Shown here one piece after another: positions 43,929 through 52,974 of a stretch of DNA of 64,000 nucleotides (position 1 is its first letter; the number at the start of each line of letters is the position of its first letter). Below the pieces are notes generated by a model. The model had not been told where the DNA came from. It was given only the letters and a program-made list of their open reading frames with translations, and ran no database searches. Origin of the DNA: Saccharospirillum alexandrii_A (GTDB lineage Bacteria; Pseudomonadota; Gammaproteobacteria; Pseudomonadales; Natronospirillaceae); the NCBI RefSeq assembly GCF_043641555.1, contig NZ_JBHZRJ010000001.1, positions 620,001 to 684,000 on the forward strand, in the 5' to 3' direction. Both the position numbers and the translations under genes were made by a program.

Positions 43929-45254
43929 CTAAGGGCGATCCGAGCTGATTTTGGGCGGCAGGGCGCGGCGAGACGAATCGGTGCCGGGGTCGACCAGATT
44001 CAGATGACGGTCGAGCCAGTGTTCCAGACGTTGCAAAGCGCCTTGTTGGTGCTGGTAAAACACATAGGCGCGCTGGCCGAAAGTGTCACGTAGGTCCTGG
44101 GATTTGAGCAATCCGAGCAGGCGTTTTTCCAGCGCTTCCAACGTATCGGCGACGATAATACCCTGTTCCTTTTGCATGGCGCTGATGATCGACTGAAAGT
44201 TGGTGAAACTGGGGCCGACCAGTACCGGCTTTCCCAATGCCGCCGGTTCAATCGGGTTGTGGCCGCCGCCGTCGTTGAAGGTGTTGCCCATCACCGCAAC
44301 CTGGGCAGCGCCGAAGAAAACCATCAGTTCACCCAGCGAATCGGCCAGGTATACCTGGTCGTTGTTGCGTGGCTGGCTGCGTTGGCTGCGGCGGCTGTAA
44401 CGCAGGCCCGATGCGGCAACGATATCGGAGACGGTTTCGAAACGGTCCGGGTGGCGGGGTACGAGAATCATCAGGGCATTTGGCAGCACCGTGGTGATGC
44501 GCCGCTGTACTTCCAGTAAGCCTTCCTCTTCGCCACCATGGGTGCTGGCCGCCACCCAGACAGGTCGGCCTTTGATACCACGGGCAAAGGCGGCGATGTC
44601 GCCGGTCAGCTTGCTGGAAATGCTCAAATCGAATTTTATCGATCCGGTAACCTCAATGTTCTCTGCCGGTACACCCAACGCCTGAAAACGTTCGGCGTCG
44701 GGCCAGTGCTGGGCAGCGATGCCGGTCAGCTGCTGCAGCATGGGCCGGGTTAGCGCTCGGAAGCGGTGGTAGCCCCGAGCCGAGCGTTCCGAGAGTCGAC
44801 CGTTGACCAGAAACACCGGCACCCGTTGCCGGTCGCAGGCGTTGATCAGGTTGGGCCAGAGCTCGGTTTCCATGATCACCAGGGCTCTGGGGTTCAGCCG
44901 GGGCAGCAGACGTCGATACACGTGCGGGTAATCCCATGGCAGGTAGGCATGGTGAACTTTGTCGCCAAACAGTGCCTGTACCGTTTCGCTGCCGGTCGGC
45001 GTCATGGTGGTGATGATGACTGGAATGTCCGGATGGCGCGCCAGCCAGCGTTCGACAAAAGGCCGGGCGGCGATGGTTTCGCCCACACTGACGCTGTGCA
45101 GCCAGAGCGCACCTTCGGGCATGGCCGGCCAGTGCCCGAAGCGCTCGCGCCAGCGCTGCCGGTAGCCCGGCAAGGTGCGCCCGCGCAGCCACAGCCGCAG
45201 CAGCAGGGCCGGCGTCAGGCAATATAGCAGAGCGGTAAACAGCAGTCGTGTCAT
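43929..45254 (-). CDS. waaA: 3-deoxy-D-manno-octulosonic acid (Kdo) transferase
   Basis: WaaA adds Kdo residues to lipid IVA at the cytoplasmic face of the inner membrane, building the LPS inner core. About 441 residues from ATG 45254, which overlaps the hemW stop by four bases. An N-terminal hydrophobic anchor (LLFTALLYCLTPALLLRLWL) is followed by a GT-B fold. Family blocks are LWLHSVSVGETIAARP (catalytic Glu), METELWPNLI, VTGSIKFDL, ASTHGGEEE, LVPRHPDRF and GNTFNDGGGHNPIEPAALGKPV. It is the last gene of the metX to hemW run, ending at a shared terminator. An upstream in-frame TTG would add three residues. Confidence 0.94.
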   Translation of the reverse strand: MTRLLFTALLYCLTPALLLRLWLRGRTLPGYRQRWRERFGHWPAMPEGALWLHSVSVGETIAARPFVERWLARHPDIPVIITTMTPTGSETVQALFGDKVHHAYLPWDYPHVYRRLLPRLNPRALVIMETELWPNLINACDRQRVPVFLVNGRLSERSARGYHRFRALTRPMLQQLTGIAAQHWPDAERFQALGVPAENIEVTGSIKFDLSISSKLTGDIAAFARGIKGRPVWVAASTHGGEEEGLLEVQRRITTVLPNALMILVPRHPDRFETVSDIVAASGLRYSRRSQRSQPRNNDQVYLADSLGELMVFFGAAQVAVMGNTFNDGGGHNPIEPAALGKPVLVGPSFTNFQSIISAMQKEQGIIVADTLEALEKRLLGLLKSQDLRDTFGQRAYVFYQHQQGALQRLEHWLDRHLNLVDPGTDSSRRALPPKISSDRP

Positions 45255-46417
45255 GTCAGCCAATGCGCCAGTAGGTCATTCAAGTATAGGAAACCCCGGT
45301 CGGTTGTGCGTAACGATCCGTGCTCCCATTCCAGCATACCCTGGTCGCGCAACCGGATAAGAGTGGGTTCAATCTCGGCCCAGGCCAGGCCGGTGACCCG
45401 GCTGAATTCTTCGGCCGGGCGGCCCTCGACCAGACGCAGGGTATTAATGAAATAATCGAACGGCCGGTCCTCGATGGCAACCCTTTCTTCGTGGCGAATC
45501 AGTAACCGGTCGCGGTTTAGATAATCTTTCGGCAGTCTCGTTTTGCGAGTGCGAATGATATCGAACGGGCTGGTTCGGGTGACCTTGCCGTGGGCACCCG
45601 GGCCGATGCCGATATAGTCGCCATAGCCCCAGTAATTGAGGTTGTGCTGACAGCGCTTGCCCGGTTGGGCGTAGGCGGAGACTTCGTATTGGCTGAACCC
45701 CGCTTCAGCCAGCCTTGACTGGCCGGCCTCCTGAATGGCCCAGAGGGTGTCGTCTTCCGGCAGTACCGGTGGCTTGCGGTAAAACTCGGTGTTCGGTTCG
45801 ATGGTCAACTGATACCAGCTGAGGTGGCTGGGGTTCAGGGCGATTGCCTGGTTCAGGTCGGCCAGGGCGTCGGCTTCAGTCTGGTCGGGCAGGCCGTGCA
45901 TCAGGTCCAGGTTGAAATTGTCGAAACCGGCGGCGCGGGCCCGGTCACCGGCGTGCAGCGCCTGGTTCCGGTCGTGAATGCGGCCCAGGCGCTGCAGGTG
46001 AGCATCGTTGAAGCTCTGGATGCCAATCGACAGCCGGTTGACACCGGCGTCTCTGAAACCGCGAAAATGCGCTTCGTCGACCGTGCCCGGGTTGGCTTCG
46101 AGGGTGATTTCACAGTCGTCACTGAAGCCAATGCGGCGCTCCAGCTCAGTCAGAATCTGACCAATAGCTGACGGTGACAGCAGGCTCGGTGTGCCGCCGC
46201 CAAAGAAGACGCTGTGCAACGGCCGGCCCAAGGCGAGTGAGGTATCCTGTTGCAGATCTTCGAACAGCCTCGCCAGATAGTCCGTTTCCGGAATCTGCCC
46301 GGGATCGAGCGCATGCGAGTTGAAATCGCAATAGGGGCATTTGCGCACGCACCAGGGAACATGCACATAGGCGGACAGCGGTGGCAGGTGAGTTCTGGGG
46401 GTGGTGATCTCCGTCAT
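45251..46417 (-). CDS. hemW: Radical SAM heme chaperone HemW
   Basis: HemW is related to oxygen-independent coproporphyrinogen III oxidase but lacks that activity in studied cases and acts in heme delivery. It has 388 residues from ATG 46417, whose ATGA overlaps the rdgB stop; a longer frame to 46519 only runs into rdgB. The cluster motif CxxxCxxC is C23, C27, C30 in PWCVRKCPYCDF. GGGTPS and the SIGIQSFNDAHLQRLGRIHD block are present, and the C-terminal HemN-type domain ends SLRTTDRGFLYLNDLLAHWLT. The position after rdgB is the conserved gammaproteobacterial order. Confidence 0.94.
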   Translation of the reverse strand: MTEITTPRTHLPPLSAYVHVPWCVRKCPYCDFNSHALDPGQIPETDYLARLFEDLQQDTSLALGRPLHSVFFGGGTPSLLSPSAIGQILTELERRIGFSDDCEITLEANPGTVDEAHFRGFRDAGVNRLSIGIQSFNDAHLQRLGRIHDRNQALHAGDRARAAGFDNFNLDLMHGLPDQTEADALADLNQAIALNPSHLSWYQLTIEPNTEFYRKPPVLPEDDTLWAIQEAGQSRLAEAGFSQYEVSAYAQPGKRCQHNLNYWGYGDYIGIGPGAHGKVTRTSPFDIIRTRKTRLPKDYLNRDRLLIRHEERVAIEDRPFDYFINTLRLVEGRPAEEFSRVTGLAWAEIEPTLIRLRDQGMLEWEHGSLRTTDRGFLYLNDLLAHWLT

Positions 46418-47025
46418 TTCGCCAGCAAGGCTTGCAGCCGCGGCATAAAGGCGGCCATGGCCTGGCCACGGTGCGACAGGCGATTTTTCAGGGACGATTC
46501 CAGCTGAGCGGCGGTGCAATCCTGTTCTGGCAGATAAAACACCGGGTCATAGCCGAAACCACCGGTACCGACCCGTTCGGTCAGAATACGGCCATCCCAG
46601 CGGCCTTCGGCGATCAGGGGGGTAGGGTCGCTGGCGTGGCGAACGAAGGCCAGCAGGCAGTAATAATGGGCGCCGCGGTCCGGTTCGGGCACGCCTGCCA
46701 GCCGCTCCAGCAGATAGTCGATATTGGCGCTGTCGCCGGATTCACCGCCCGCTCTGGCCGAGAAGCGGGCGCTGTAAATGCCCGGTTCGCCGTTCAGGGC
46801 GTCGACGACGACACCGGAATCATCGGCCAGGGCCGGCAAACCGGTCGCTGCCGCGGCATGGCGTGCCTTCAGAATGGCGTTTTCAATGAAACTCAAGCCG
46901 GTTTCATCGGCATCGCTGACGCCGAACTCGCCCTGGGGGCGCACGGTAATCGACAGCGGCTCGAGCAGACGGCTGAATTCAGCCAGTTTGCCGGCATTGC
47001 CGGAGGCGAGGACCCACTGGCTCAT
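46414..47025 (-). CDS. rdgB: dITP/XTP pyrophosphatase (Ham1/RdgB)
   Basis: This house-cleaning enzyme hydrolyses dITP, ITP and XTP to monophosphates, keeping deaminated purines out of DNA. It has 203 residues (E. coli RdgB 197). The N-terminal WVLASGNAGKLAEF carries the nucleotide-binding SGN motif, LADDSGVVVDAL supplies the metal and catalytic Asp residues, and GFGYDPVFYLPE and LSHRGQAM are the closing signatures. It overlaps hemW and the DUF4426 gene by four bases each. Confidence 0.96.
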   Translation of the reverse strand: MSQWVLASGNAGKLAEFSRLLEPLSITVRPQGEFGVSDADETGLSFIENAILKARHAAAATGLPALADDSGVVVDALNGEPGIYSARFSARAGGESGDSANIDYLLERLAGVPEPDRGAHYYCLLAFVRHASDPTPLIAEGRWDGRILTERVGTGGFGYDPVFYLPEQDCTAAQLESSLKNRLSHRGQAMAAFMPRLQALLAK

Positions 47026-47471
47026 GCGTCTTCCTCCCAGAGTTCCTGGCTGAAGCTGAATTCAAAGTCGCGCTCACCGGGAATGCTGACTTCGATGTCG
47101 AACCAGAGCACTTCGCGGTCATCAAAGGGTACCGAGCCGATGAAGTAGCGCGCGTTCTGTTCTTCGATCACGCGCATCTCGAGCCGGTTGCTTTGCCCCA
47201 GCAGGTTGCGTACCCGTACCGATACCTCGGCATTCGGCACCGGGACGGCAACGTCGTTGCGGCGCTGTTCCAGTACCGACAGGTTCAGCAGGGCACGCTG
47301 CCCGGAGCGTGTCAGGCCATATTGCCCGGCGATTTCCGGCGTCAGCATGGTGCTGTTGAAGGCAATGTAATGCAGTTCATAGCCGTTGAAGGTGACTTTC
47401 TGGTCGGCCTGGGCGGTACTGAACAGCAGCGCCAGGCTCAGCATCAGCGTTGTGGTGTATCTCAATAACAT
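47022..47471 (-). CDS. DUF4426 exported protein
   Basis: This 149-residue exported protein of unknown function has a signal peptide of about 22 residues (LMLSLALLFSTAQA). The mature part is a single beta-rich domain typical of DUF4426: VTFNGYELHYIAFNSTML, GLTRSGQRALLNLSV, and the final FDFEFSFSQE-like strand. No catalytic motif is visible. It lies between metW (4 bp away) and rdgB (four-base overlap), the same slot as in Pseudomonas, so it is co-transcribed with housekeeping genes. A periplasmic role is inferred only from the signal peptide. Confidence 0.88.
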   Translation of the reverse strand: MLLRYTTTLMLSLALLFSTAQADQKVTFNGYELHYIAFNSTMLTPEIAGQYGLTRSGQRALLNLSVLEQRRNDVAVPVPNAEVSVRVRNLLGQSNRLEMRVIEEQNARYFIGSVPFDDREVLWFDIEVSIPGERDFEFSFSQELWEEDA

Positions 47472-47475
47472 GGGG

Positions 47476-48066
47476 TCACCGTGTAATGTGGTAGAGCGCG
47501 ATTTCGCCCATCAGGTTGGGCATCAGACTGATTTTCCAGTTGGCCTGGTGGTTGCGGTCCACCACCGTGCGTTCCAGTATTTTAATGTTTCGTTCCCGAC
47601 ATAACACCTCAAAGTCGCGAAAGGTGAAGAAGTGAATGTTGGGGGTGTCGTACCAGGTGTACGGCAGGTTTTCCGAGACCGGCATGCGCCCGTGGAGGGC
47701 CAGGTAGGAGCGCACCGTCCAGTGCCCGAAGTTGGGAAAGGTGACGATGGCCTGCTTGCCGATGCGCAGCATGTCTTCAACAATGCGGTCCGGCTTGTGC
47801 GTCTGCTGCAGCGACTGGGTCATGATCACGGTGTCGAAGCTCTGGTCGTCAATGTCGTCCAGCCCTTCGTTCAGGTCCTGATGAATCACGTCCACGCCCT
47901 GGCGCACGCAGGACAGAATGTTCTGGGTATCGATCTCCATGCCGTAGCCGGTTACCTGTTTGCGCTGGCGCAACAGGGCCAGCAGGCTGCCATCGCCGCA
48001 GCCCAGGTCGAGCACGTGACTGCCGTTGGTGATCCAGCGTTCTATATAGTCCAGATCCGGGCGCAT
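47476..48066 (-). CDS. metW: Methionine biosynthesis protein MetW
   Basis: MetW is a small SAM-methyltransferase-fold protein that partners MetX and is needed for full homoserine acyltransferase activity in several proteobacteria. It has 196 residues. The SAM-binding loop VLDLGCGDGSLLALL is at 18-32, and MTQSLQQTHKP, IVTFPNFGHW and LPYTWYDTPNIHFFTFRDF are typical MetW blocks. Its start shares one base with the metX stop, so translation is coupled. The metX-metW pair is the usual arrangement. Confidence 0.95.
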   Translation of the reverse strand: MRPDLDYIERWITNGSHVLDLGCGDGSLLALLRQRKQVTGYGMEIDTQNILSCVRQGVDVIHQDLNEGLDDIDDQSFDTVIMTQSLQQTHKPDRIVEDMLRIGKQAIVTFPNFGHWTVRSYLALHGRMPVSENLPYTWYDTPNIHFFTFRDFEVLCRERNIKILERTVVDRNHQANWKISLMPNLMGEIALYHITR

Positions 48067-49214
48067 CAGACTGTCCCTCCGTTGGCCAGTGAGCCGAGAA
48101 AGCCTTCGATCAGCGCCACGTACTCGGGAATGGGGAACAGGAAGGCGTCGTGGCCCTGGGGAGCTTCAATTTCCAGATAGCTGACCTGGCGGCGGGCCCG
48201 GGTGAGGGCGCGCACCAGTTCTTCGCTGCGTTCCGGGGCAAAACGCCAGTCGGTACTGAAGGAGGTAACCAGAAAGCGACAGTGGGCCTGGCTCAGGCAG
48301 CGCGCGAGGTCGCCGTCGTGGTCGCCGGCCGGGTCGAAATAATCGAGCGCCTTGGTCATCAGCAAATAGGTGTTTGCATCGAACTGGTCCGAGAAATTCT
48401 CACCCTGATAGCGCAGGTAGGACTCAACCTCGAAATCGGCATCGAAATTGAAATTCAGCTTGCCGGTGCGCAGGTCCCGTCCAAATTTCTCGCGCATGCT
48501 GCTGTCGGACAGGTAGGTAATGTGCCCGAGCATCCGCGCCAGCATCAGACCGCGTTTGGGGCGGGTATCGTGATCGAAATACCGGCCCTGATGGAAATCC
48601 GGGTCGCTGACGATGGCCTGGCGAGCCACTTCGTTAAAGGCAATGTTTTGGGCGCTCAGCTTGGGTGCCGAAGCGATAACGGCACAGCCTTTCAGGCGGT
48701 CCGGGTAATCGATCGACCAGCGCAGTGCCTGCATGCCGCCGAGGCTGCCGCCGATCACAGCATGCCAGCAGTCAATGCCCAGGCGATCGGCCAGCCGTGC
48801 CTGGCTTTTCACCCAGTCGCGGACGGCGATGATCGGGAAGTCCGGTCCGTAAGGGCGGCCGGTCTCCGGGTCCTGGCTCATCGGGCCGGTGGAGCCGTGG
48901 CAGCCGCCCAGGTTGTTCAGGCTGACGACAAAGTAGCGGTTGGTGTCGATGGCCTTGCCGGGGCCGATGCAGGCATCCCACCAACCCGGTTTGCGGTCTT
49001 CAACGCTGTTGTAGCCCGCCGCATGGTGGTGTCCGCTCAGGGCATGGCAGATCAGAATGGCGTTGGAGGCATCCTGGTTCAGGCTGCCGTAGGTCTCATA
49101 CACCAGGGTGTAGTTCGACAGGCTGCGTCCGCAGCGCAAAGGCAGGGCGTCTTCAAAAAAGGCCGACTGCGGCTGAATCAGCCCGACGCTGTCGGCGGGT
49201 ATTTCTGTTGGCAT
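48066..49214 (-). CDS. metX: Homoserine O-acyltransferase (probably succinyl)
   Basis: MetX acylates homoserine in methionine synthesis. It has 382 residues with an alpha/beta-hydrolase fold: oxyanion block ILICHALSGHHHAAG, nucleophile Ser157 in VIGGSLGGMQAL, Asp in TSFSTDWRFAPERS, and His in PQGHDAFLF. FGRDLRTGKLNF and FEVESYLRYQGENF are typical. In gammaproteobacteria that carry metW next to metX, the enzyme uses succinyl-CoA (MetXS), which is the likelier activity here; acetyl-CoA use cannot be excluded from sequence alone. It is upstream of and coupled to metW, 74 bp after yggT. Confidence 0.94.
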   Translation of the reverse strand: MPTEIPADSVGLIQPQSAFFEDALPLRCGRSLSNYTLVYETYGSLNQDASNAILICHALSGHHHAAGYNSVEDRKPGWWDACIGPGKAIDTNRYFVVSLNNLGGCHGSTGPMSQDPETGRPYGPDFPIIAVRDWVKSQARLADRLGIDCWHAVIGGSLGGMQALRWSIDYPDRLKGCAVIASAPKLSAQNIAFNEVARQAIVSDPDFHQGRYFDHDTRPKRGLMLARMLGHITYLSDSSMREKFGRDLRTGKLNFNFDADFEVESYLRYQGENFSDQFDANTYLLMTKALDYFDPAGDHDGDLARCLSQAHCRFLVTSFSTDWRFAPERSEELVRALTRARRQVSYLEIEAPQGHDAFLFPIPEYVALIEGFLGSLANGGTV

Positions 49215-49288
49215 TTACTATGTCCCGGGAGACCGGCCAGTCAGGCTAGCCGGTAATGAGTCAGCAATTCGGTGTGTTAACCCCTGAT

Positions 49289-49891
49289 TCACAGCCCCAG
49301 AATTGGGCTGATTCCACCGACGGTGGAGTACCCGGTCTGGGGCAGAATCATGCCGCCGAGAATAAAGTCGCGCAGTATAATCAGCACCAGAAAGGCGATG
49401 ATGTACGACAGATCAAGCATGCCAATGTTCAGGTTCAGGCGACGGAACGGGCCAACAAAAGGTTCGACCAGCTGGCCGAGGAAACCCAGCAAGGGGTTTT
49501 GCTGGCCCATGGCAATCCAGCTGCCAATGGCGACGATGATCATGCTCCATTGCAGCACAGTCAGCAGAATGCCGGCCACACCGAGCAGTGACCAGACTAC
49601 CAATTGGCCAACCAGCGCCATGGGGTTTACGCCCATGGCGGCGAAGATCAGGCAACCCAGAATGAACTGGCCGATCCAGATGCACAGCAATGACGCCAGA
49701 TCGAGCCCGCCGAGGCCGGGAATGATGCGGCGCATGGGTTTAAGCACCGGGTCGGTGATTTGCAGCACCGTCATCGCCAGCGGGTTGCGCACATCCGCCC
49801 GGGCGATCTGTGCCAGAAAGCGGGCAACCAGGCTGATCAGTAAAATACCAAACGCCGTTTTCAAAATGAGTACGATAAGCGGGCCCAGCAT
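49289..49891 (-). CDS. yggT: YggT family membrane protein
   Basis: This is a polytopic inner-membrane protein of 200 residues with two YggT repeats. Hydrophobic segments are at about 1-24, 65-85, 95-125 and 160-185. Each repeat has the conserved pattern NPLAMTVLQITDPVLKPMRRIIPGLGGLDL, and again QLVEPFVGPFRRLNLNIGMLDLS, where a Pro/Arg loop precedes an amphipathic segment. Relatives have been linked to osmotic stress or membrane integrity, but no precise function is known. Its place between proC and metX is strongly conserved in Pseudomonas. Confidence 0.92.
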   Translation of the reverse strand: MLGPLIVLILKTAFGILLISLVARFLAQIARADVRNPLAMTVLQITDPVLKPMRRIIPGLGGLDLASLLCIWIGQFILGCLIFAAMGVNPMALVGQLVVWSLLGVAGILLTVLQWSMIIVAIGSWIAMGQQNPLLGFLGQLVEPFVGPFRRLNLNIGMLDLSYIIAFLVLIILRDFILGGMILPQTGYSTVGGISPILGL

Positions 49892-49961
49892 TCGGACACT
49901 CCTTTGATGAGTCTGTGTTAATCATACCCTGTGGTGCAGGGTGATGCCTGTTGTGATGTGA

Positions 49962-50786
49962 CTAGTCAGCCAGTTCCTGCGATAACACCCGCGACCGATC
50001 CATGCAGGCTTGCATCGCACGGGCTACAACGGCGTCGAGGTCGTCGCGTTCGAAGCTGAAGATAGCCTGCTCGGTGGTGCCTTTGGGTGAGCATACCTTC
50101 TTACGCAATTGTGCCGGTGTTTCACCGGTTTGCTCAACCATGCGCGCCGCGCCCATAGCCGTTTGTACAATAAGACGCTGCGCGGTGTCTGCATTGAGCC
50201 CGGCGTCTTCGGCCGCTTTTTGCATGGCTTCCATAAAGCGGAAGAAGTAGGCCGGGGCACTGCCGCTGGTGGCGGTTACCGAGTGCAGGTCCTCTTCGTC
50301 TGTCACCCAGACTGCGACGCCGATGGCACTGAAGATGGCCTCAACGGCTTCGCGTTCGCTGGCCTCGACGGCTTCATTGGCATACAGGCCGGTGGCGCCG
50401 GTCATGACCAGAGAGGGGGTATTGGGCATGGTTCGGATGACGGCAAAGCCGCCGCCGAGCCAGCGATCGATGGCTTCTGCCGTGACACTGGCGGCCACAC
50501 TGATGACCAGCGGTTTACTCGCCTGAAAGGCGTCGCGCAGCGGTTCCAGAACCTGCTTCAGTACCTGGGGTTTCACGGCCAGCACGACCGCTTCACAGGT
50601 CTCGATCAGGGCATTGTTGTCATCGGTGGCCTGCAGGCCCTTGGCGGCGAAGGCATCGCGCTTGGGCGCGTTGCGGTCACACACCCAGATACGATCGGCC
50701 GGGTAGCCACTGGCCAGCATGCCATCAATGATGGCTCCGGCCATGTTACCGGCGCCTATAAATCCGATGATGGGCTGCTGTTGCAT
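49962..50786 (-). CDS. proC: Pyrroline-5-carboxylate reductase
   Basis: ProC makes L-proline from pyrroline-5-carboxylate using NAD(P)H. It has 274 residues from ATG 50786, with AAGGAG five bases upstream; the open frame to 50924 lacks a site. The Rossmann motif IGFIGAGNMAGAIIDG is at the N-terminus. NTPSLVMTGATGLYAN and the C-terminal signature SGSAPAYFFRFMEAMQKAAEDAGL are diagnostic. It stands between yggS and yggT in the conserved order. Confidence 0.96.
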   Translation of the reverse strand: MQQQPIIGFIGAGNMAGAIIDGMLASGYPADRIWVCDRNAPKRDAFAAKGLQATDDNNALIETCEAVVLAVKPQVLKQVLEPLRDAFQASKPLVISVAASVTAEAIDRWLGGGFAVIRTMPNTPSLVMTGATGLYANEAVEASEREAVEAIFSAIGVAVWVTDEEDLHSVTATSGSAPAYFFRFMEAMQKAAEDAGLNADTAQRLIVQTAMGAARMVEQTGETPAQLRKKVCSPKGTTEQAIFSFERDDLDAVVARAMQACMDRSRVLSQELAD

Positions 50787-50832
50787 GGGGTCTCCTTGTC
50801 GTAACCAGGTTAAATACAGTAGCTGATCAGCG

Positions 50833-51546
50833 TCAGCTCTGTGCAGAGTAGTGGCGTTGCCCGAACAGGGCGCTGCCCACCCGAACGTGGGTGGCGCCGC
50901 ATTCAATGGCCAGTTCAAAATCACCGCTCATGCCCATCGACAGCGCTTTGCAGTCCGGATAATTCGTAATAAGGGTGTCGCGCAGTGTTTTCAATTCTTC
51001 GTATTGCTGGCGCAGGGTAGACTCACTGAGATCCACCGCGGGAATGGCCATTAAACCGGCTACAGTGAGGTTCTCCAGCCCAGCCATGTCGGCAAGCAAA
51101 TCTGCCACGTCGGCGGGTACCACACCCGCCTTGGCCGGGTCGTCACTGATGTTGACCTGAATGCATACCGACAGAGGCCCTTTGGCGGGTGGGCGCTGCT
51201 CGCTCAAACGACGGGCAATTTTCAACCGGTCGACACTGTGCACCCAGTCAAACAGCTCAGCGACCTGGCGGGTTTTGTTGCTCTGCAGCGGGCCAATAAA
51301 GTGCCAGACTGGAGCTGGCCCCTGCCAGTGGGTGATCTTGTCGACCGCTTCCTGCAAGTAGTTTTCACCCAGGTCCGTTGCGCCAGCTGCAGTGGCGGAT
51401 TCCAGGTCGGCCAGTGGCCAGGTTTTGCTGACGGCGACCAGGGTAATCTCTTCTGGCGAGCGGCCACTGCGGGCACAGGCGGCGGCAATGCGGGCTTTTA
51501 CTTTGGCCATCCGGTCACTGAAGGCCGTATTTTGGGTGGCAGTCAT
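50833..51546 (-). CDS. yggS: YggS/PLPBP family pyridoxal phosphate homeostasis protein
   Basis: This PLP-binding, alanine-racemase-like TIM-barrel protein has no known enzymatic turnover and controls intracellular PLP and amino-acid balance. It has 237 residues from ATG 51546 (GAGGA upstream; an open frame reaches 51582). The PLP lysine is K41 in LVAVSKTWP, and LGENYLQEAVDKI, WHFIGPLQSNK, CIQVNISDDPAKAGV and the phosphate-binding LSMGMSGDFELAIECGATHVRVGSALFG are all typical. It is divergent from pilT across about 290 bp, an arrangement shared with Pseudomonas. Confidence 0.95.
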   Translation of the reverse strand: MTATQNTAFSDRMAKVKARIAAACARSGRSPEEITLVAVSKTWPLADLESATAAGATDLGENYLQEAVDKITHWQGPAPVWHFIGPLQSNKTRQVAELFDWVHSVDRLKIARRLSEQRPPAKGPLSVCIQVNISDDPAKAGVVPADVADLLADMAGLENLTVAGLMAIPAVDLSESTLRQQYEELKTLRDTLITNYPDCKALSMGMSGDFELAIECGATHVRVGSALFGQRHYSAQS

Positions 51547-51834
51547 GGTGTCCTCGGGCTGAATCGGCGTGGTGGCGGGCACGACTGGTGTCTGTTGCTC
51601 GCAAAAAACCGACGTTCGGTTACACTGATTGCAGATCAGCCAAACGGGCGACTGTCGAGTTCGACGGCGTCATTTTGAAGGCTGAGTCTCAAAAGCCGAC
51701 AGCATACCTATTTTGGCACCGTCTGAATAATGTATCTTATGGCCTGGCAGGCGCCTCGAGCGTGACCTGACCCTACGAACGATAGCGACGGCATGCCAAC
51801 CGGCCGCTGTGACAGACTGGCAGTGAGGAGTCTC

Positions 51835-52869
51835 ATGGATATTACAGAATTACTGGCGTTCAGTGCCAAGCAGAACGCATCCGACTTGCACCTGTCATCG
51901 GGCTTGCCGCCGATGATCCGGGTCGATGGCGATATTCGCCGCATCAACCTCCCCGCTCTGTCGCACAAAGAAGTCCATTCGCTGATCTACGACATCATGA
52001 ACGACAAGCAGCGCAAGGACTTCGAAGAATTCCTGGAAACCGACTTTTCCTTCGAAGTACCTGGTGTGGCCCGTTTCCGGGTGAACGCTTTCACCCAGAA
52101 CCGGGGCTCCGGTGCGGTATTCCGGACCATTCCGTCCAAAGTACTGACCATGGACGACCTGGGCATGGGCCAGGTATTCAAAGACATTGCCATGGTGCCC
52201 CGTGGCATCTGCCTGGTGACCGGTCCGACCGGCTCAGGCAAGTCGACTACCCTGGCGGCGATGATCAACTACATTAACGAAACCAAATACGAACACATCC
52301 TGACCATCGAAGACCCAATCGAATTCGTGCACGAATCCAAGAAATGCCTGGTCAACCAGCGTGAAGTGCACCGCGACACCCACGGCTTCTCGGAAGCCCT
52401 GCGCTCGGCCCTGCGGGAAGACCCGGACATCATTCTGGTCGGCGAGCTGCGGGATCTCGAAACCATTCGTCTGGCACTGACAGCGGCAGAAACCGGTCAC
52501 CTGGTCTTTGGCACCCTGCACACCACCTCAGCTGCAAAAACCATCGACCGGGTGGTCGACGTGTTCCCGGCTGAAGAAAAATCGATGGTGCGATCGATGC
52601 TCTCGGAGTCGCTGCAGGCGGTGATCTCCCAGACCCTGCTGAAAAAGAACGGCGGCGGCCGGGTCGCAGCTCATGAGATCATGATCGGCACACCCGCGAT
52701 CCGGAACCTCATCCGTGAAGACAAGGTGGCGCAGATGTACTCCGCCATCCAGACCGGCGCTCAACTGGGCATGCAGACACTGGACCAGTGCCTGCAGAAC
52801 ATGATGCAACGCGGGCTAATCAGCCGTGAGGTTGCGCGTGAGAAAGCGAAACAGCCGGATAATTTTTAA
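51835..52869 (+). CDS. pilT: Type IV pilus retraction ATPase PilT
   Basis: This hexameric AAA-type ATPase disassembles the type IV pilus and powers twitching motility. It has 344 residues from ATG 51835 with GTGAGGAG upstream, which fits Pseudomonas PilT (344). Walker A GPTGSGKST is at 130-138. The Asp box IEDPIEFVH, Walker B DIILVGELRD, the His box TGHLVFGTLHTTSA, and the C-terminal AIRNLIRED block (AIRNLIRE is a PilT hallmark) are all intact. It is followed by pilU and divergent from yggS. No other pilus genes occur in the window. Confidence 0.96.
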   Translation: MDITELLAFSAKQNASDLHLSSGLPPMIRVDGDIRRINLPALSHKEVHSLIYDIMNDKQRKDFEEFLETDFSFEVPGVARFRVNAFTQNRGSGAVFRTIPSKVLTMDDLGMGQVFKDIAMVPRGICLVTGPTGSGKSTTLAAMINYINETKYEHILTIEDPIEFVHESKKCLVNQREVHRDTHGFSEALRSALREDPDIILVGELRDLETIRLALTAAETGHLVFGTLHTTSAAKTIDRVVDVFPAEEKSMVRSMLSESLQAVISQTLLKKNGGGRVAAHEIMIGTPAIRNLIREDKVAQMYSAIQTGAQLGMQTLDQCLQNMMQRGLISREVAREKAKQPDNF

Positions 52870-52974
52870 ACCAAAGTTTGACGTTTCCAGGTAGCCACCG
52901 CGGACCATAACCACTGGGGCAGCCCGACCAACGAGGCAAGCCCGATAGGGTGCTAAGCCACAACAGGATTGAGT

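Noticed and set aside
51700..51740. Sigma-54 promoter of pilT
   Set aside because: TGGCAC is present but the downstream GC element at the required spacing is missing.
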